Below are positions 1 through 8,068 of a DNA stretch of 64,000 nt, piece by piece. How positions within the stretch are numbered: position 1 is the stretch's first letter; every line of letters starts with the position of its first letter. This DNA is from Hungatella sp. Lineage in GTDB: Bacteria; Bacillota; Clostridia; Lachnospirales; Lachnospiraceae. The stretch lies in the NCBI GenBank assembly GCA_022792815.1, contig JAAWBS010000027.1, forward strand, positions 32,521 through 96,520. Direction: 5' to 3'. The translations under genes and the position numbers were made by a program. The notes beneath the pieces are model-generated. The model was not told the DNA's origin, did no database searches, and saw only the letters and a list, made by a program, of their open reading frames with translations.

Positions 1-1350
1 GAGATGTTTGACAGCTTTCTCAACCGGATGATCAATTATACTCTTCTCATGCGCAACCGCATGAGAGCGGGGCGGCGGATCCGGCGGGAAGACTGTCTGT
101 GGAGCCGGTATCAGGAGGAGCTGCGCCGGAGCAGAGAGTATCGGATCGCCGGACAGATCACGGAGGCCCTGGGAGAATTTGAGGGTTTTGAGAGGGATGA
201 TGAGGAGACGGAGGCTCTGGCCGTGCTGCTTCAGATATGGGAGGATCTGGATGAGGAGGACCATCTGGAGGAATGTTTTCCGGGGCTCTACGGGCCGGCA
301 CAGGATGCCTCCAGGCAGCTGGAGGAGATCCTGACCGGGCGGTGGAACCTGCCTCTGTCCCGGATCGACAGCGGATTTGCGGGGAAGATGACCCCCGGCA
401 TGGTGCGGATCTTTCTCCAGAACCGCTACGGCTTCAGCCAGGCCAGAACCGTGGGCAACATCGTCTCGGACAACAACATCAAGGACTCGGTCCAGTCTAT
501 GGCCCTGGCGGACGAGACGGCCCTGATCATCAGGGAGAGATGGGGGATCGTGATCAATGAATACAACATCCAGCTGCTGGCTGTAAAGTTTTTCCGGATG
601 ATCAACGGGATCTCCTACTCCTACATCCCCCGCAGACTGCTGGTCTGTTCCAGAAACGGAAGGGAAAACGCCAGGATTATCGCCGAGGGGATCGCAAGGC
701 GGCTGGGGACGGACTGGATAGGCCGCCTGACCATTGAGGAGCTGTATGAGGGGAGAAAATATCCGCCGGAGGACTATGACTGTCTGATCGGGACCTTTCC
801 CGCCTATTCCTACCGGTACACATGGCCCTATATCGAGGTGGGCCAGATCCCGCAGCCCGAGGATTATGAACGGATCCGGCGGGAGGTGGTGAGAGAAGGG
901 TTTGACTTAAAATCGGTGATGGACCGGTGCCGGTGGGATACGGTGTGGGTTCACAGAGATTTTGCGGCCGGCCAGACGGACGGGATCTTCCAGCTCATCG
1001 CCTACCAGTGGGGAAAGGATCCGGAGGATAAGGAGCGGCTGGCCGGGTATTTTTCGGAGAAACGGATTGCCCGGATCCACAGCCAGATTCTGACCCTCAT
1101 GATCCCTGCCGGCGAGGCGGGGAGGCGGATCTTTGAGCTGTTTCTCCTGAAAAAGCCGGTGACTTACATGGAGAAGTCCGTCAGGGCGGTGGTCTTCGCG
1201 GCGGTTGATTTCGGCGGTGACCCGGAGATCTTAAAGCTGACGGAACAGATCCTGCGGAAGCTGTCCACAGGCATGGAAGTGCTGAGCAGAGACGTGAATT
1301 CGGAAAATATTATGGATATCCTGACGGAAAAAGCAAGGGAAGAACTGTAG
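1..1350 (+). CDS. PRD-domain PTS-type transcriptional regulator, C-terminal part
   Basis: The reading frame is already open at base 1, so the N-terminus (probably the helix-turn-helix and first PRD) lies outside the window; about 449 residues are visible. The middle (around residues 130-200) reads like a PTS regulation domain. It is followed by an EIIB-like segment beginning LLVCSRNGRENA near residue 210, then an EIIA-type-2-like end with a His in RIHSQILTLM. This order (PRD, EIIB, EIIA) is that of BglG/MtlR/LicR-type activators or antiterminators, whose activity is set by phosphorylation from the PTS. It lies 149 bp upstream of, and codes in the same direction as, a mannose-family PTS operon that it probably controls. 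It is not LevR-like in the visible part: no sigma-54 AAA domain is seen. The family is fairly sure; the target is inferred. Confidence 0.75.
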   Translation, partial: EMFDSFLNRMINYTLLMRNRMRAGRRIRREDCLWSRYQEELRRSREYRIAGQITEALGEFEGFERDDEETEALAVLLQIWEDLDEEDHLEECFPGLYGPAQDASRQLEEILTGRWNLPLSRIDSGFAGKMTPGMVRIFLQNRYGFSQARTVGNIVSDNNIKDSVQSMALADETALIIRERWGIVINEYNIQLLAVKFFRMINGISYSYIPRRLLVCSRNGRENARIIAEGIARRLGTDWIGRLTIEELYEGRKYPPEDYDCLIGTFPAYSYRYTWPYIEVGQIPQPEDYERIRREVVREGFDLKSVMDRCRWDTVWVHRDFAAGQTDGIFQLIAYQWGKDPEDKERLAGYFSEKRIARIHSQILTLMIPAGEAGRRIFELFLLKKPVTYMEKSVRAVVFAAVDFGGDPEILKLTEQILRKLSTGMEVLSRDVNSENIMDILTEKAREEL

Positions 1351-1389
1351 AGAACAAAAAAGTGCACTATGGCAAGGGCAAAAACAGAT

Positions 1390-1447
1390 ATGATGCTACA
1401 CATCATGCACATAAATGGATGGAACACTTCTCCCGGTAGGCTATAAT
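1390..1447 (+). promoter_or_regulatory. Candidate promoter and operator of the amino-sugar PTS operon
   Basis: A perfect -10 hexamer TATAAT lies at 1442-1447, about 50 bases before the EIIC start. No good -35 box sits 17 bp upstream, which fits an activator-dependent promoter. Just upstream is the inverted repeat ATGATG-N5-CATCAT (1390-1395 and 1401-1406), a plausible binding site for the PRD regulator encoded immediately before it. The repeat and -10 box are seen; the function is inferred. Confidence 0.4.
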
Positions 1448-1499
1448 AATACTAACACTAAGTTTTCTGGTTCACAGAAAAGAGAAAGGGGAATTGATT

Positions 1500-2294
1500 A
1501 TGGTACAAAGTGGTTTGATCTGTGCGTTTGTGTGGCTGTTAGTCCAGGGCATAGACCGTCTTCTCAGCTGGCAGACCCTTGCAAGGCCTATTGTGACGGC
1601 TACGCTGACAGGATTATTTCTGGGGGATCTGACGACGGGAATCGTCATGGCGGCATCTCTGGAGGCGATCTTTATGGGGATCTCCGCCATCGGCGGCTCT
1701 GTTCCCGCAGATGCCTGCGCCAGCAGCATCGTGGCTGTGGCCTACACCATTCTGACGGGAGCGGACGTGGAGACGGGGCTGGCCCTGGCCATGCCCATCG
1801 GAACCCTGATGGGGTCGGCAGCTGAGATGTGGAAGCCGGTTCAGGCGGCTCTGGCTCCCTACTGGGAGAGGATGGCCGGGAGCGGCAGAGTGAAATCTTT
1901 CCGCATGCAGGTCATCGGCTGCGGCCTGTTCTTTGACCGTCTGCCCCAGGCCATCATCCTGTTTGCAGCCATCGCCTTTGGCGTTCAGGGACTGGAGAGC
2001 GTCATGAACGGACTTCCGCCCTTTATCATGTCCGGTTTAAGCGCTGCCAGCGGTATGATGACCGGAATCGGATTTGCCATCCTGATCTCCATGATCTGGA
2101 ATCGGGAGATCGGCTGGTTTTTCTTCATCGGCTATGTGTTCCAGAAGTACATGCAGCTGCCCACCGTGGCCATCGCCATCATCGCGGCAGTCATGGCTTT
2201 CGTATACTTCAACACGGAGAAGAAGATCAATGACGCCAAGAGAAGCGTGACGGCGGACGCGGCAGAATCTGTGGAAGAGGAGGATTTATTCTGA
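1500..2294 (+). CDS. PTS mannose/sorbose-family transporter, EIIC component
   Basis: This polytopic membrane protein of 264 residues is the EIIC subunit of a mannose/sorbose/N-acetylgalactosamine-type phosphotransferase system, which forms the sugar channel together with EIID. The family pattern is visible in the N-terminal GLFLGDLTTGIVMAASLE-type segment and repeated hydrophobic helices. I chose ATG 1500 because an AAAGGGG ribosome binding site lies 8 bases upstream; an in-frame TTG at 1494 is possible but too close to it. It overlaps the EIID start by one base in an ATGA-type junction (TGATG), typical of translational coupling. The sugar cannot be read from this subunit alone; the neighbouring deacetylases point to an N-acetylated amino sugar. 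Confidence 0.9.
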   Translation: MVQSGLICAFVWLLVQGIDRLLSWQTLARPIVTATLTGLFLGDLTTGIVMAASLEAIFMGISAIGGSVPADACASSIVAVAYTILTGADVETGLALAMPIGTLMGSAAEMWKPVQAALAPYWERMAGSGRVKSFRMQVIGCGLFFDRLPQAIILFAAIAFGVQGLESVMNGLPPFIMSGLSAASGMMTGIGFAILISMIWNREIGWFFFIGYVFQKYMQLPTVAIAIIAAVMAFVYFNTEKKINDAKRSVTADAAESVEEEDLF

Positions 2295-3109
2295 TGGCAA
2301 AGACGACTTACAGCGAGCAGGAGAAAAAGACCCTGCGGAAGATGTTTTGGAACTCGGGACTGGTATTTTCCGGTTTTAATATGGTGAAGATGGAGGGAAA
2401 CGCGTTTGCTCTGACCATGGCCCCGGCCCTGGAGGAGCTCTATGAGGACCAGGAGGAGCGCAACGAGGCCATGAGGCGGCACAACGGCTTCTTCAACACC
2501 CACGCGGTGCTGTTCTCCCTGATCGCCGGCATCACCTACGCTCTGGAGCGGCAGAAAAAGACCACCGGCAGCGTGGACGACGGGGTCATCGAGAATATCA
2601 AGGTCGCCCTCATGGGGCCTACGGCGGGAATCGGCGACGCCTTCTTCTTCAACTGCCTGCGGGTCATCGCGGCAGGCATCGCCATCGGCCTGTGCAGTCA
2701 GGGAAATCTTCTGGGAGTCCTTCTGTTTGTGCTGATCTACGGCGGTTCCCAGATGGTGGCCAGATGGTATCTCCTTCGGACCGGCTACAAGTACGGAACC
2801 TCATTTATTGATTCGGTGTTTGAGTCGGGACTGATGGAATCTCTGACCAAGGCGGCGGGCGTCATGGGTATCACTATGGTGGGAGCCATGGTGGCTTCCT
2901 CCGTCAACGTGAAGCTGGCATGGACCATCACCGTGGGTCAGACCTCCGTGGTGGTGCTGGATATTATCAACTCGATTATGCCGGGACTTCTCTCCATCCT
3001 TCTGGTGTTCGGACTGGTGAGACTGATCAAGAAAGGCCACAAACCCATTACTCTGGTGTTCGGCATCCTTCTGATCTCCATCGTGCTGGCGTTCTTCGGA
3101 ATCTTTTAA
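2294..3109 (+). CDS. PTS mannose/sorbose-family transporter, EIID component
   Basis: This 271-residue membrane protein matches the EIID subunit, the second half of the mannose-family permease. It has the characteristic soluble N-terminal portion (LRKMFWNSGLVFSGFN and later MRRHNGFFNTH), the family motif GPTAGIGDAFFFN near residues 105-117, and a hydrophobic C-terminal half with several membrane segments. EIID subunits bind the EIIB partner and complete the sugar channel. It starts on the last base of the EIIC stop codon and is followed after 14 bases by nagA, so the transporter and the deacetylase should be made together. Confidence 0.92.
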   Translation: MAKTTYSEQEKKTLRKMFWNSGLVFSGFNMVKMEGNAFALTMAPALEELYEDQEERNEAMRRHNGFFNTHAVLFSLIAGITYALERQKKTTGSVDDGVIENIKVALMGPTAGIGDAFFFNCLRVIAAGIAIGLCSQGNLLGVLLFVLIYGGSQMVARWYLLRTGYKYGTSFIDSVFESGLMESLTKAAGVMGITMVGAMVASSVNVKLAWTITVGQTSVVVLDIINSIMPGLLSILLVFGLVRLIKKGHKPITLVFGILLISIVLAFFGIF

Positions 3110-3123
3110 GGAGGTGCGGACTT

Positions 3124-4317
3124 ATGGGGACGACGATCTGGAAATCGAAACGCATCTACACGGAAGACGGAGTGGTGGACGGCTATATCACCATAGAGGA
3201 CGGCAGGATTGCCGGAGTCAGCAGGCAGTGGGACGGACCCTGTGAGGATCTGGGCGAGGCGGCGGTCTGCCCGGGCATCATCGACGTCCACAACCACGGA
3301 TTCGGCGGCTGGTCCATGACGGATCCCTGCGGGGACAGGGAGGTCCGGGGATATGTGAAGGCTCTGGCATCCGTGGGAGTCACCGGGATTCTGCCCACGG
3401 CCAAGGAGGACGCCTTCGAGGCCGTGGCCCGAGTGATGGACGAGGAGTGCGAGGGGGCAAAGATCTACGGGATCCACAGCGAAGGTCCTTTCTGGGCCAG
3501 AGGCGGGGAGAACACCGTGGGAGAGACGTGGCCTCTGCCCAGCGTGGAGGAGGCCAGGAGGCTGGTGGAGAAGGCGGCGGGCCGCATGACCGTCATGGCC
3601 ATCGCCCCGGAGCTGCCGGGAGCCTACGACGTGATCCGCTATCTCCACTCTCAGAACATCAAGGTGGCCTGCTGTCACACGGCGGCCCACTCGGAGGAGA
3701 TCTTCGCTGCGGCCCGGGAGGTGGGGCTGGACATTGCCACCCATCTGGGCAACGGCATGCGGGGGATCCATCACCGCAACGTGGGAGCCCTGGGAGCCCT
3801 GCTGCTCCTTAACGACATGTGGTATGAGGTGATCACGGACTTAAATCACATCTGCAGCGACATGTTAAAGATCATGTTCCGGCTCGGGTCCTATGACCGG
3901 TTCTGCCTGATCTCGGACTCCAACTTTATCGCCGGGCTTCCGGCGGGAACCTACCTGCGCTACGGCAGGGAGATGCGGGCCGACGAGAAGGGGCTGATCC
4001 TCAACTCCGACGGGCGCATCTGCGGAAGCGGCAAATGGGTCTTAAGCAACATGGGACAGCTGGTTAACCGCGTGGGAGTGCCCATGGAGGAGGCTGTGAA
4101 GATGGCTTCCTTAAATCCGGCCAGGTATCTGGGCGTAGACGGGGAGACCGGCTCCATCAGGGAGGGAAAACGCGCCGATCTGATGGTAATCGACACGGAT
4201 TTTGTCTGCCTCAGAACCCTGGTAGGCGGAAAGATCGTATATGACAGAGAAACGGACGCTCCGGAGCGGATCTTTAACCCGGAGGCCATGGCAAGAAGAG
4301 TGGAGGGAAGAGAATGA
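3124..4317 (+). CDS. nagA: N-acetylglucosamine-6-phosphate deacetylase
   Basis: NagA removes the acetyl group from N-acetylglucosamine-6-phosphate (or the galactosamine equivalent in AgaA) in the cytoplasm, the first step after PTS uptake. The 397-residue protein has the amidohydrolase signatures: HNHGFGG metal site, the HSEGPF region with the catalytic Glu, CHTAAHS and THLGNGM histidines, and an SDS motif with the late catalytic Asp. The ATG at 3124 has an AAGGAGGTG site 8 bases upstream; a longer open frame beginning at 2920 overlaps EIID and is not the gene. It overlaps the EIIB gene by four bases (ATGA). The position inside the PTS gene set makes amino-sugar catabolism the clear role. GlcNAc versus GalNAc is not resolved. 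Confidence 0.92.
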   Translation: MGTTIWKSKRIYTEDGVVDGYITIEDGRIAGVSRQWDGPCEDLGEAAVCPGIIDVHNHGFGGWSMTDPCGDREVRGYVKALASVGVTGILPTAKEDAFEAVARVMDEECEGAKIYGIHSEGPFWARGGENTVGETWPLPSVEEARRLVEKAAGRMTVMAIAPELPGAYDVIRYLHSQNIKVACCHTAAHSEEIFAAAREVGLDIATHLGNGMRGIHHRNVGALGALLLLNDMWYEVITDLNHICSDMLKIMFRLGSYDRFCLISDSNFIAGLPAGTYLRYGREMRADEKGLILNSDGRICGSGKWVLSNMGQLVNRVGVPMEEAVKMASLNPARYLGVDGETGSIREGKRADLMVIDTDFVCLRTLVGGKIVYDRETDAPERIFNPEAMARRVEGRE

Positions 4318-4811
4318 TCAAATTATTCAGAATCGACGAGCGTCTGATCCACGGGCAGATCGCCATCAAGTGGTCCCGCCACACGGGCGTGGACAGCATC
4401 GTGGTGGCAAACGACAACGCGGCCGCCAGCCCCATGATCCAGAAATCCTTGAAGATGGCGGCGCCTCCGGGAATCAAGACGGTGATCAAGACCCTGGATT
4501 CCGCCATCACCACCTTAAACGATCCCAGATGTGAGCCCTTAAAGGTTCTAGTTCTGGTCAACAGCCCGGCAGACGCCCTGAAGATGGTTCAGAACGTCAG
4601 GGGAATCCCCTTTGTTAACGTGGGCAACTATGGCCGTGTGGCGCCGAAGAAGCCGGGAAAAGAGAGGGCCAGATTTGACAATAATCTGTACTGCGACGAC
4701 GAGGAGACAAAGGAGTTTCAGGAATTGATGGGCCAGGGGCTGGAGTGCATCTACCAGACCACCCCGGAGGAGCCGGCCATTCCCTTGAAGAAACTGATTC
4801 CGGAAAAATAA
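4314..4811 (+). CDS. PTS mannose-family EIIB component
   Basis: EIIB accepts the phosphate from EIIA and passes it to the incoming sugar. The 165-residue protein opens with the family motif RIDERLIHGQ, whose His13 is the phosphorylation site, and continues with the alpha/beta fold typical of the family. Length is normal. It is translationally coupled to nagA by an ATGA overlap and followed by the ChbG-like deacetylase gene 19 bases later. Together with EIIC, EIID and EIIA in the same operon it makes a complete split-subunit transporter. Confidence 0.93.
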   Translation: MIKLFRIDERLIHGQIAIKWSRHTGVDSIVVANDNAAASPMIQKSLKMAAPPGIKTVIKTLDSAITTLNDPRCEPLKVLVLVNSPADALKMVQNVRGIPFVNVGNYGRVAPKKPGKERARFDNNLYCDDEETKEFQELMGQGLECIYQTTPEEPAIPLKKLIPEK

Positions 4812-4830
4812 GAAAAACGGTGGGGACGCT

Positions 4831-5604
4831 ATGAAGATAATTGTACAGTCCGACGATTTGGGGATCACGGAGGCCGTCAGCTGCGGGATCGAGAAGGGGA
4901 TCCGGGACGGAGTGGTGACCTGTACGGGACTTTTCAGCAACATGCCGGCTGCAGAGTTTGCCTTGAAGCTGGTGGAGCCCTACGCCCATGTGTGCCTGGG
5001 CCAGGACGTCAATCTGGTGGCAGGGAGGCCCTGCGCCGACCCGGCGAAGATTCCCTCTCTGGTACAGGAGGACGGCAGATTTAAGACCTCCGGCATGCAC
5101 CGGGCCATAGATGGGAAGGACGGCAACCAGGACCATGTGGTCTATGAAGAGTGTCTGATCGAGACGGAGGCCCAGATCCGGCGGTTTATGGAGCTGGCGG
5201 GGAAGAAGCCGGAGTACCTTCACGGCCATTCCTACAGCACACCGGCCACCTGGAAGGCCATGGAAGTCATGGGGGAGAAGTTCGGGATCCCTCTGGTGAG
5301 AGATATGATGGAGCGGTACGGCATCGTGCGCCAGGCAGGGTGGAACAAAAAGCCCTTTCCCTTAGAAGAGCAGAGAAATACGGATCCCATGGACTGCATT
5401 CTGCAGGATCGGGACTTTCTGACACACTCTGTCGGATGGATCGGGACCCACTGCGGGTACGTGGATCAGGAGCTGTTTGAGGTATCCACCTACACCCTGA
5501 TCCGCATGAGGGACCTGTCCATGGTCACCGGCGCCAGGATGAGACAGTGGATCCGGGAAAATAACATTCAGCTGATCAGCTACCGGGATCTGATCGACGG
5601 ATAA
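4831..5604 (+). CDS. ChbG/YdjC-family carbohydrate deacetylase
   Basis: Members of this family (E. coli ChbG) deacetylate chito-oligosaccharides or their 6-phosphates. The 257-residue protein begins MKIIVQSDDLGITEAV, with the metal-binding Asp pair of the family, has the LHGHSY histidine motif near residue 130, and a C-terminal THCGYVD motif. It sits between EIIB and EIIA in the PTS operon, 11 bases before EIIA. A second deacetylase besides NagA in one operon suggests that the imported substrate is an N-acetylated disaccharide-phosphate, or that two acetyl groups must be removed. The family call is firm; the exact substrate is inference. Confidence 0.87.
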   Translation: MKIIVQSDDLGITEAVSCGIEKGIRDGVVTCTGLFSNMPAAEFALKLVEPYAHVCLGQDVNLVAGRPCADPAKIPSLVQEDGRFKTSGMHRAIDGKDGNQDHVVYEECLIETEAQIRRFMELAGKKPEYLHGHSYSTPATWKAMEVMGEKFGIPLVRDMMERYGIVRQAGWNKKPFPLEEQRNTDPMDCILQDRDFLTHSVGWIGTHCGYVDQELFEVSTYTLIRMRDLSMVTGARMRQWIRENNIQLISYRDLIDG

Positions 5605-5615
5605 GGGAGGAAATC

Positions 5616-6032
5616 ATGGTTCAATTCTTTTTGTCAACCCACGGCCGCATGGCCAGCGGGCTGAAAAGTTCTATCGACATTCTTCTGGGGGACAGCGGCT
5701 GTCTGACGGTGTTTGACGCCTATGTGGACGAGAGATCCTTGGAGGAGGAGCTGAACGCGTTCTACGAGACCGTGGGGCCGGAGGACCAGGTGATCCTTTT
5801 GTCCGACATGTTCGGAGGGAGCGTCAACAGCATGATGTACCTGTTCTTAAACCGGCCGAACACCATGCTGATCACCGGGGTCAACCTGGCCCTGGTCATC
5901 GGGCTGGTGGTGGGAAGGGATTCCCTCACCAGAGAGGCGGTGGAGGAGCTGATCAGCCAGAGCCGGGAGGCCATCCGCATCGTGGAGCTGGAGGAGGCCG
6001 GGGACGACAGCGGTGAGGAGGAACTGTTTTAG
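5616..6032 (+). CDS. PTS mannose-family EIIA component
   Basis: EIIA receives phosphate from HPr and passes it to EIIB. The 138-residue protein has the family N-terminus with the phospho-acceptor His9 in STHGRMASG, and the LSDMFGGSVNS motif near residues 63-73. It is the last gene of the operon; a strong AGGGAGG site precedes the ATG. An intrinsic terminator follows 25 bases after the stop. In this family EIIA often also phosphorylates PRD regulators such as the one at the window start. Confidence 0.92.
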   Translation: MVQFFLSTHGRMASGLKSSIDILLGDSGCLTVFDAYVDERSLEEELNAFYETVGPEDQVILLSDMFGGSVNSMMYLFLNRPNTMLITGVNLALVIGLVVGRDSLTREAVEELISQSREAIRIVELEEAGDDSGEEELF

Positions 6033-6056
6033 GATATTATTTTTATATCATTTTGT

Positions 6057-6095
6057 AAAAAGTCATAGTCCGGATAATCGGATTATGGCTTTTTT
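6057..6095. terminator. Intrinsic terminator between PTS operon and lysR gene
   Basis: A 12-bp stem (AGTCATAGTCCG with CGGATTATGGCT, two G-U pairs) closes a 6-base loop and is followed by a run of T. Runs of A on the other side let it work for the converging lysR gene as well. Confidence 0.85.
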
Positions 6096-6108
6096 GTGTA
6101 CATAAAAA

Positions 6109-7026
6109 CTACAGATTCTCCCAATGCTCCTTTGCGTAGTTTTTCGCCAGCTCAAAGAGGTATTTGTGAGGCGGACCAGGGATCAGGTCTTTTCGATACA
6201 AAATAGAATGGATGCGGTATAGTTTGGGCTCCAGGGAAAAACAGGTGACCTTGGGAGAGATGATGGCATAGCCTGTAGGAATAAAACCGCTTCCGATATT
6301 GCTTGCCACCATATCGCAGATGGAGTGAGCATTGCTGGTATTGCATGCAATGACAGGGGTAAAATTCTGATCTGCCAAAAAGTCCTCCAGCAAATAACGG
6401 ATACAGGAGCCTTTGAGCTGTAGGATAAAAGGGGAGGAGCCAAAATGGGTTACCATCTGACTGCTGTTTAAGACGTGGGGCTCATCAGGATTCAGCCTCT
6501 GACAGTAGGGATGGCTGCTGGGGGCTGCAAAAACCACTTCCTCTTTTTTAAGAGCTATGCTTTGCTCCTTCCATTGATCCAGGGAGGGGGCCGTGACGAA
6601 AGCCACATCCATCTCTCCTTTGGAGATGGCTCCGCTCATGATCTGAAGGCTTCCGTCGGAAAGGGTCAGTTCCACCTGGGGATAATACTTGCAGAAGTCC
6701 ACGAGGATGGAAGTCAGCATCTGAAGAGCACGGGAGGCGGAGGTACCGATCTTGATCCGGCTTGTATTGGAGATCCGCTGGATGTCCTTTTCCAGAATGT
6801 CTGTCAGAGACAGAACCTTGCGGGCATATTCCGCATAGAGTTCGCCTACAGGGGTCAGGGCGTAAGAGCCGTTTGTGCGTTTAAAAAGGGGAGAGCCGAT
6901 CTCGGATTCCTGTTTTGCGAGAAACTGACTGAGAGTTGGCTGGGACACGTAGAGCTTTCTGGCAGCCTTTGTCATGTTGCCGGTCTCTGCCAGCGCGAGA
7001 ATGTATTCCAGGTAGCGTTTGTCCAT
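6109..7026 (-). CDS. LysR-family transcriptional regulator
   Basis: The 305-residue protein has a classical N-terminal winged helix-turn-helix (residues 1-60, with NMTKAARKLYVSQPTLSQ) and a C-terminal periplasmic-binding-like effector domain. It is divergent from the GH28-like gene and its operon, the usual arrangement for a LysR activator and its target, with a 271-bp shared control region that contains a palindrome close to the lysR start. The likely inducer is a uronic acid or uronate oligosaccharide intermediate, inferred only from the neighbouring enzymes. Confidence 0.9.
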   Translation of the reverse strand: MDKRYLEYILALAETGNMTKAARKLYVSQPTLSQFLAKQESEIGSPLFKRTNGSYALTPVGELYAEYARKVLSLTDILEKDIQRISNTSRIKIGTSASRALQMLTSILVDFCKYYPQVELTLSDGSLQIMSGAISKGEMDVAFVTAPSLDQWKEQSIALKKEEVVFAAPSSHPYCQRLNPDEPHVLNSSQMVTHFGSSPFILQLKGSCIRYLLEDFLADQNFTPVIACNTSNAHSICDMVASNIGSGFIPTGYAIISPKVTCFSLEPKLYRIHSILYRKDLIPGPPHKYLFELAKNYAKEHWENL

Positions 7027-7054
7027 AGATTTGCTCCTTTCATCTGGGAAATCC

Positions 7055-7082
7055 TTATCATTATAGGCAGTGCTTATGATAA
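7055..7082. promoter_or_regulatory. Palindromic candidate LysR operator
   Basis: TTATCAT at 7055-7061 and ATGATAA at 7076-7082 form a 7-bp inverted repeat; a second imperfect palindrome (ATAGGC-AGT-GCTTAT) lies inside. It sits about 30 bp upstream of the lysR start, where autoregulatory LysR sites normally lie. The rest of the intergenic stretch to 7297 is AT-rich without a clear further signal. Confidence 0.45.
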
Positions 7083-7297
7083 TAATAGGAAAGGGTCATT
7101 GGGAAAAGTGTATAAATTCAAGTATAATAAAGATATAAAAACAGCGAATATACATATTTATGATAAAAATACACGGAAAAGGAAGGTGAAAATTACCAGA
7201 TTTATTCATTATAACAAAGAAAACGAAGAATGCAAATAGCAAGACAGCAAAAAAATAATTATTTGTAATAATTATAATTAAAAAGGGAGATGGCAGC

Positions 7298-8068
7298 ATG
7301 GAATACAATGTACTTTCTTATGGGGCTGTTGGAGACGGAGCGGTTTTGGATACAAAGGCGATTCAGCAGGCCATTGACCGATGTGTCCACTATTTCATTT
7401 ATGCAAAGGGCGGAGAGAACATTAGGATCACTGGATTTGGGACCATCGACGGTTCGGAGGAACGGTATTACGGGGTACAGGGCAGGTATCACATATCAGG
7501 GTGCAGTCTGGTATCCACTAGTTCTGCCATAAAGATCGGGACAGAGAGTGAAGATGATTTTGAACATGTGATTATAGAAAACTGTCATATCAGCCGCAGT
7601 AACCGGGGACTGTCCTTCCAGCTTCGGGATAAGGGAAGCATACGAGATGTATGGATTTCCAATCTGAATATTGAGACAAGGCGCTTTTCGAAAGAGTGGT
7701 GGGGGAGAGCGGAACCTATCTATATTACGGTATGTGACAGGAAAGAGGGGGTGCGGGCCGGACGGATTGAGCACGTCCGTCTCCAGAACATCAGCTGTCA
7801 CAGTGAAAGCGGGATCTTTATCTATGGCAGTGAAGGCCATGAGATAAAGGACCTGGAGCTGAGAGACATCCATGTGGTTATGGAAAAACAGTCGAAATGG
7901 CCTTGTGACAGCTATGATCTCCGGCCCTGTGAGGGGGAAGGAATCCGTCCGTCAGAGCTTTATGGACTTTATGCGGAGGGGACACAGAACCTGAAACTTT
8001 CCGGGATAACCATAGAATGCAGAGAAAGTATGAGAGAATATGTAGGAGGGGAGCGGAAAATCTTATGA
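7298..8068 (+). CDS. Internally shortened GH28 (polygalacturonase-like) protein
   Basis: The 256-residue frame begins like a pectinase of family GH28 (YNVLSYGAVGDGAV, then KAIQQAIDRC) and later has the beta-helix segments ENIRITGFGTIDG, STSSAIKIGTES and NRGLSFQLRDKG typical of bacterial GH28 proteins. Such proteins are usually about 430-500 residues. Here the text jumps from IDRC straight to VHYFIYAKGG and from GRYHISG to CSLVSTSS, so the segments carrying the catalytic NxDG and DD motifs are absent. The frame stays open and ends in an ATGA overlap with the permease gene, so it may survive for translational coupling. A catalytically active hydrolase is unlikely. The comparison rests on family knowledge, not an alignment I ran. 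Confidence 0.7.
   Translation: MEYNVLSYGAVGDGAVLDTKAIQQAIDRCVHYFIYAKGGENIRITGFGTIDGSEERYYGVQGRYHISGCSLVSTSSAIKIGTESEDDFEHVIIENCHISRSNRGLSFQLRDKGSIRDVWISNLNIETRRFSKEWWGRAEPIYITVCDRKEGVRAGRIEHVRLQNISCHSESGIFIYGSEGHEIKDLELRDIHVVMEKQSKWPCDSYDLRPCEGEGIRPSELYGLYAEGTQNLKLSGITIECRESMREYVGGERKIL

Noticed and set aside
1351..1441. Possible sigma-54 promoter for the PTS operon
   Set aside because: TGGCA occurs near 1370 but no GC element follows at the required spacing, and the visible regulator is not a LevR-type activator.
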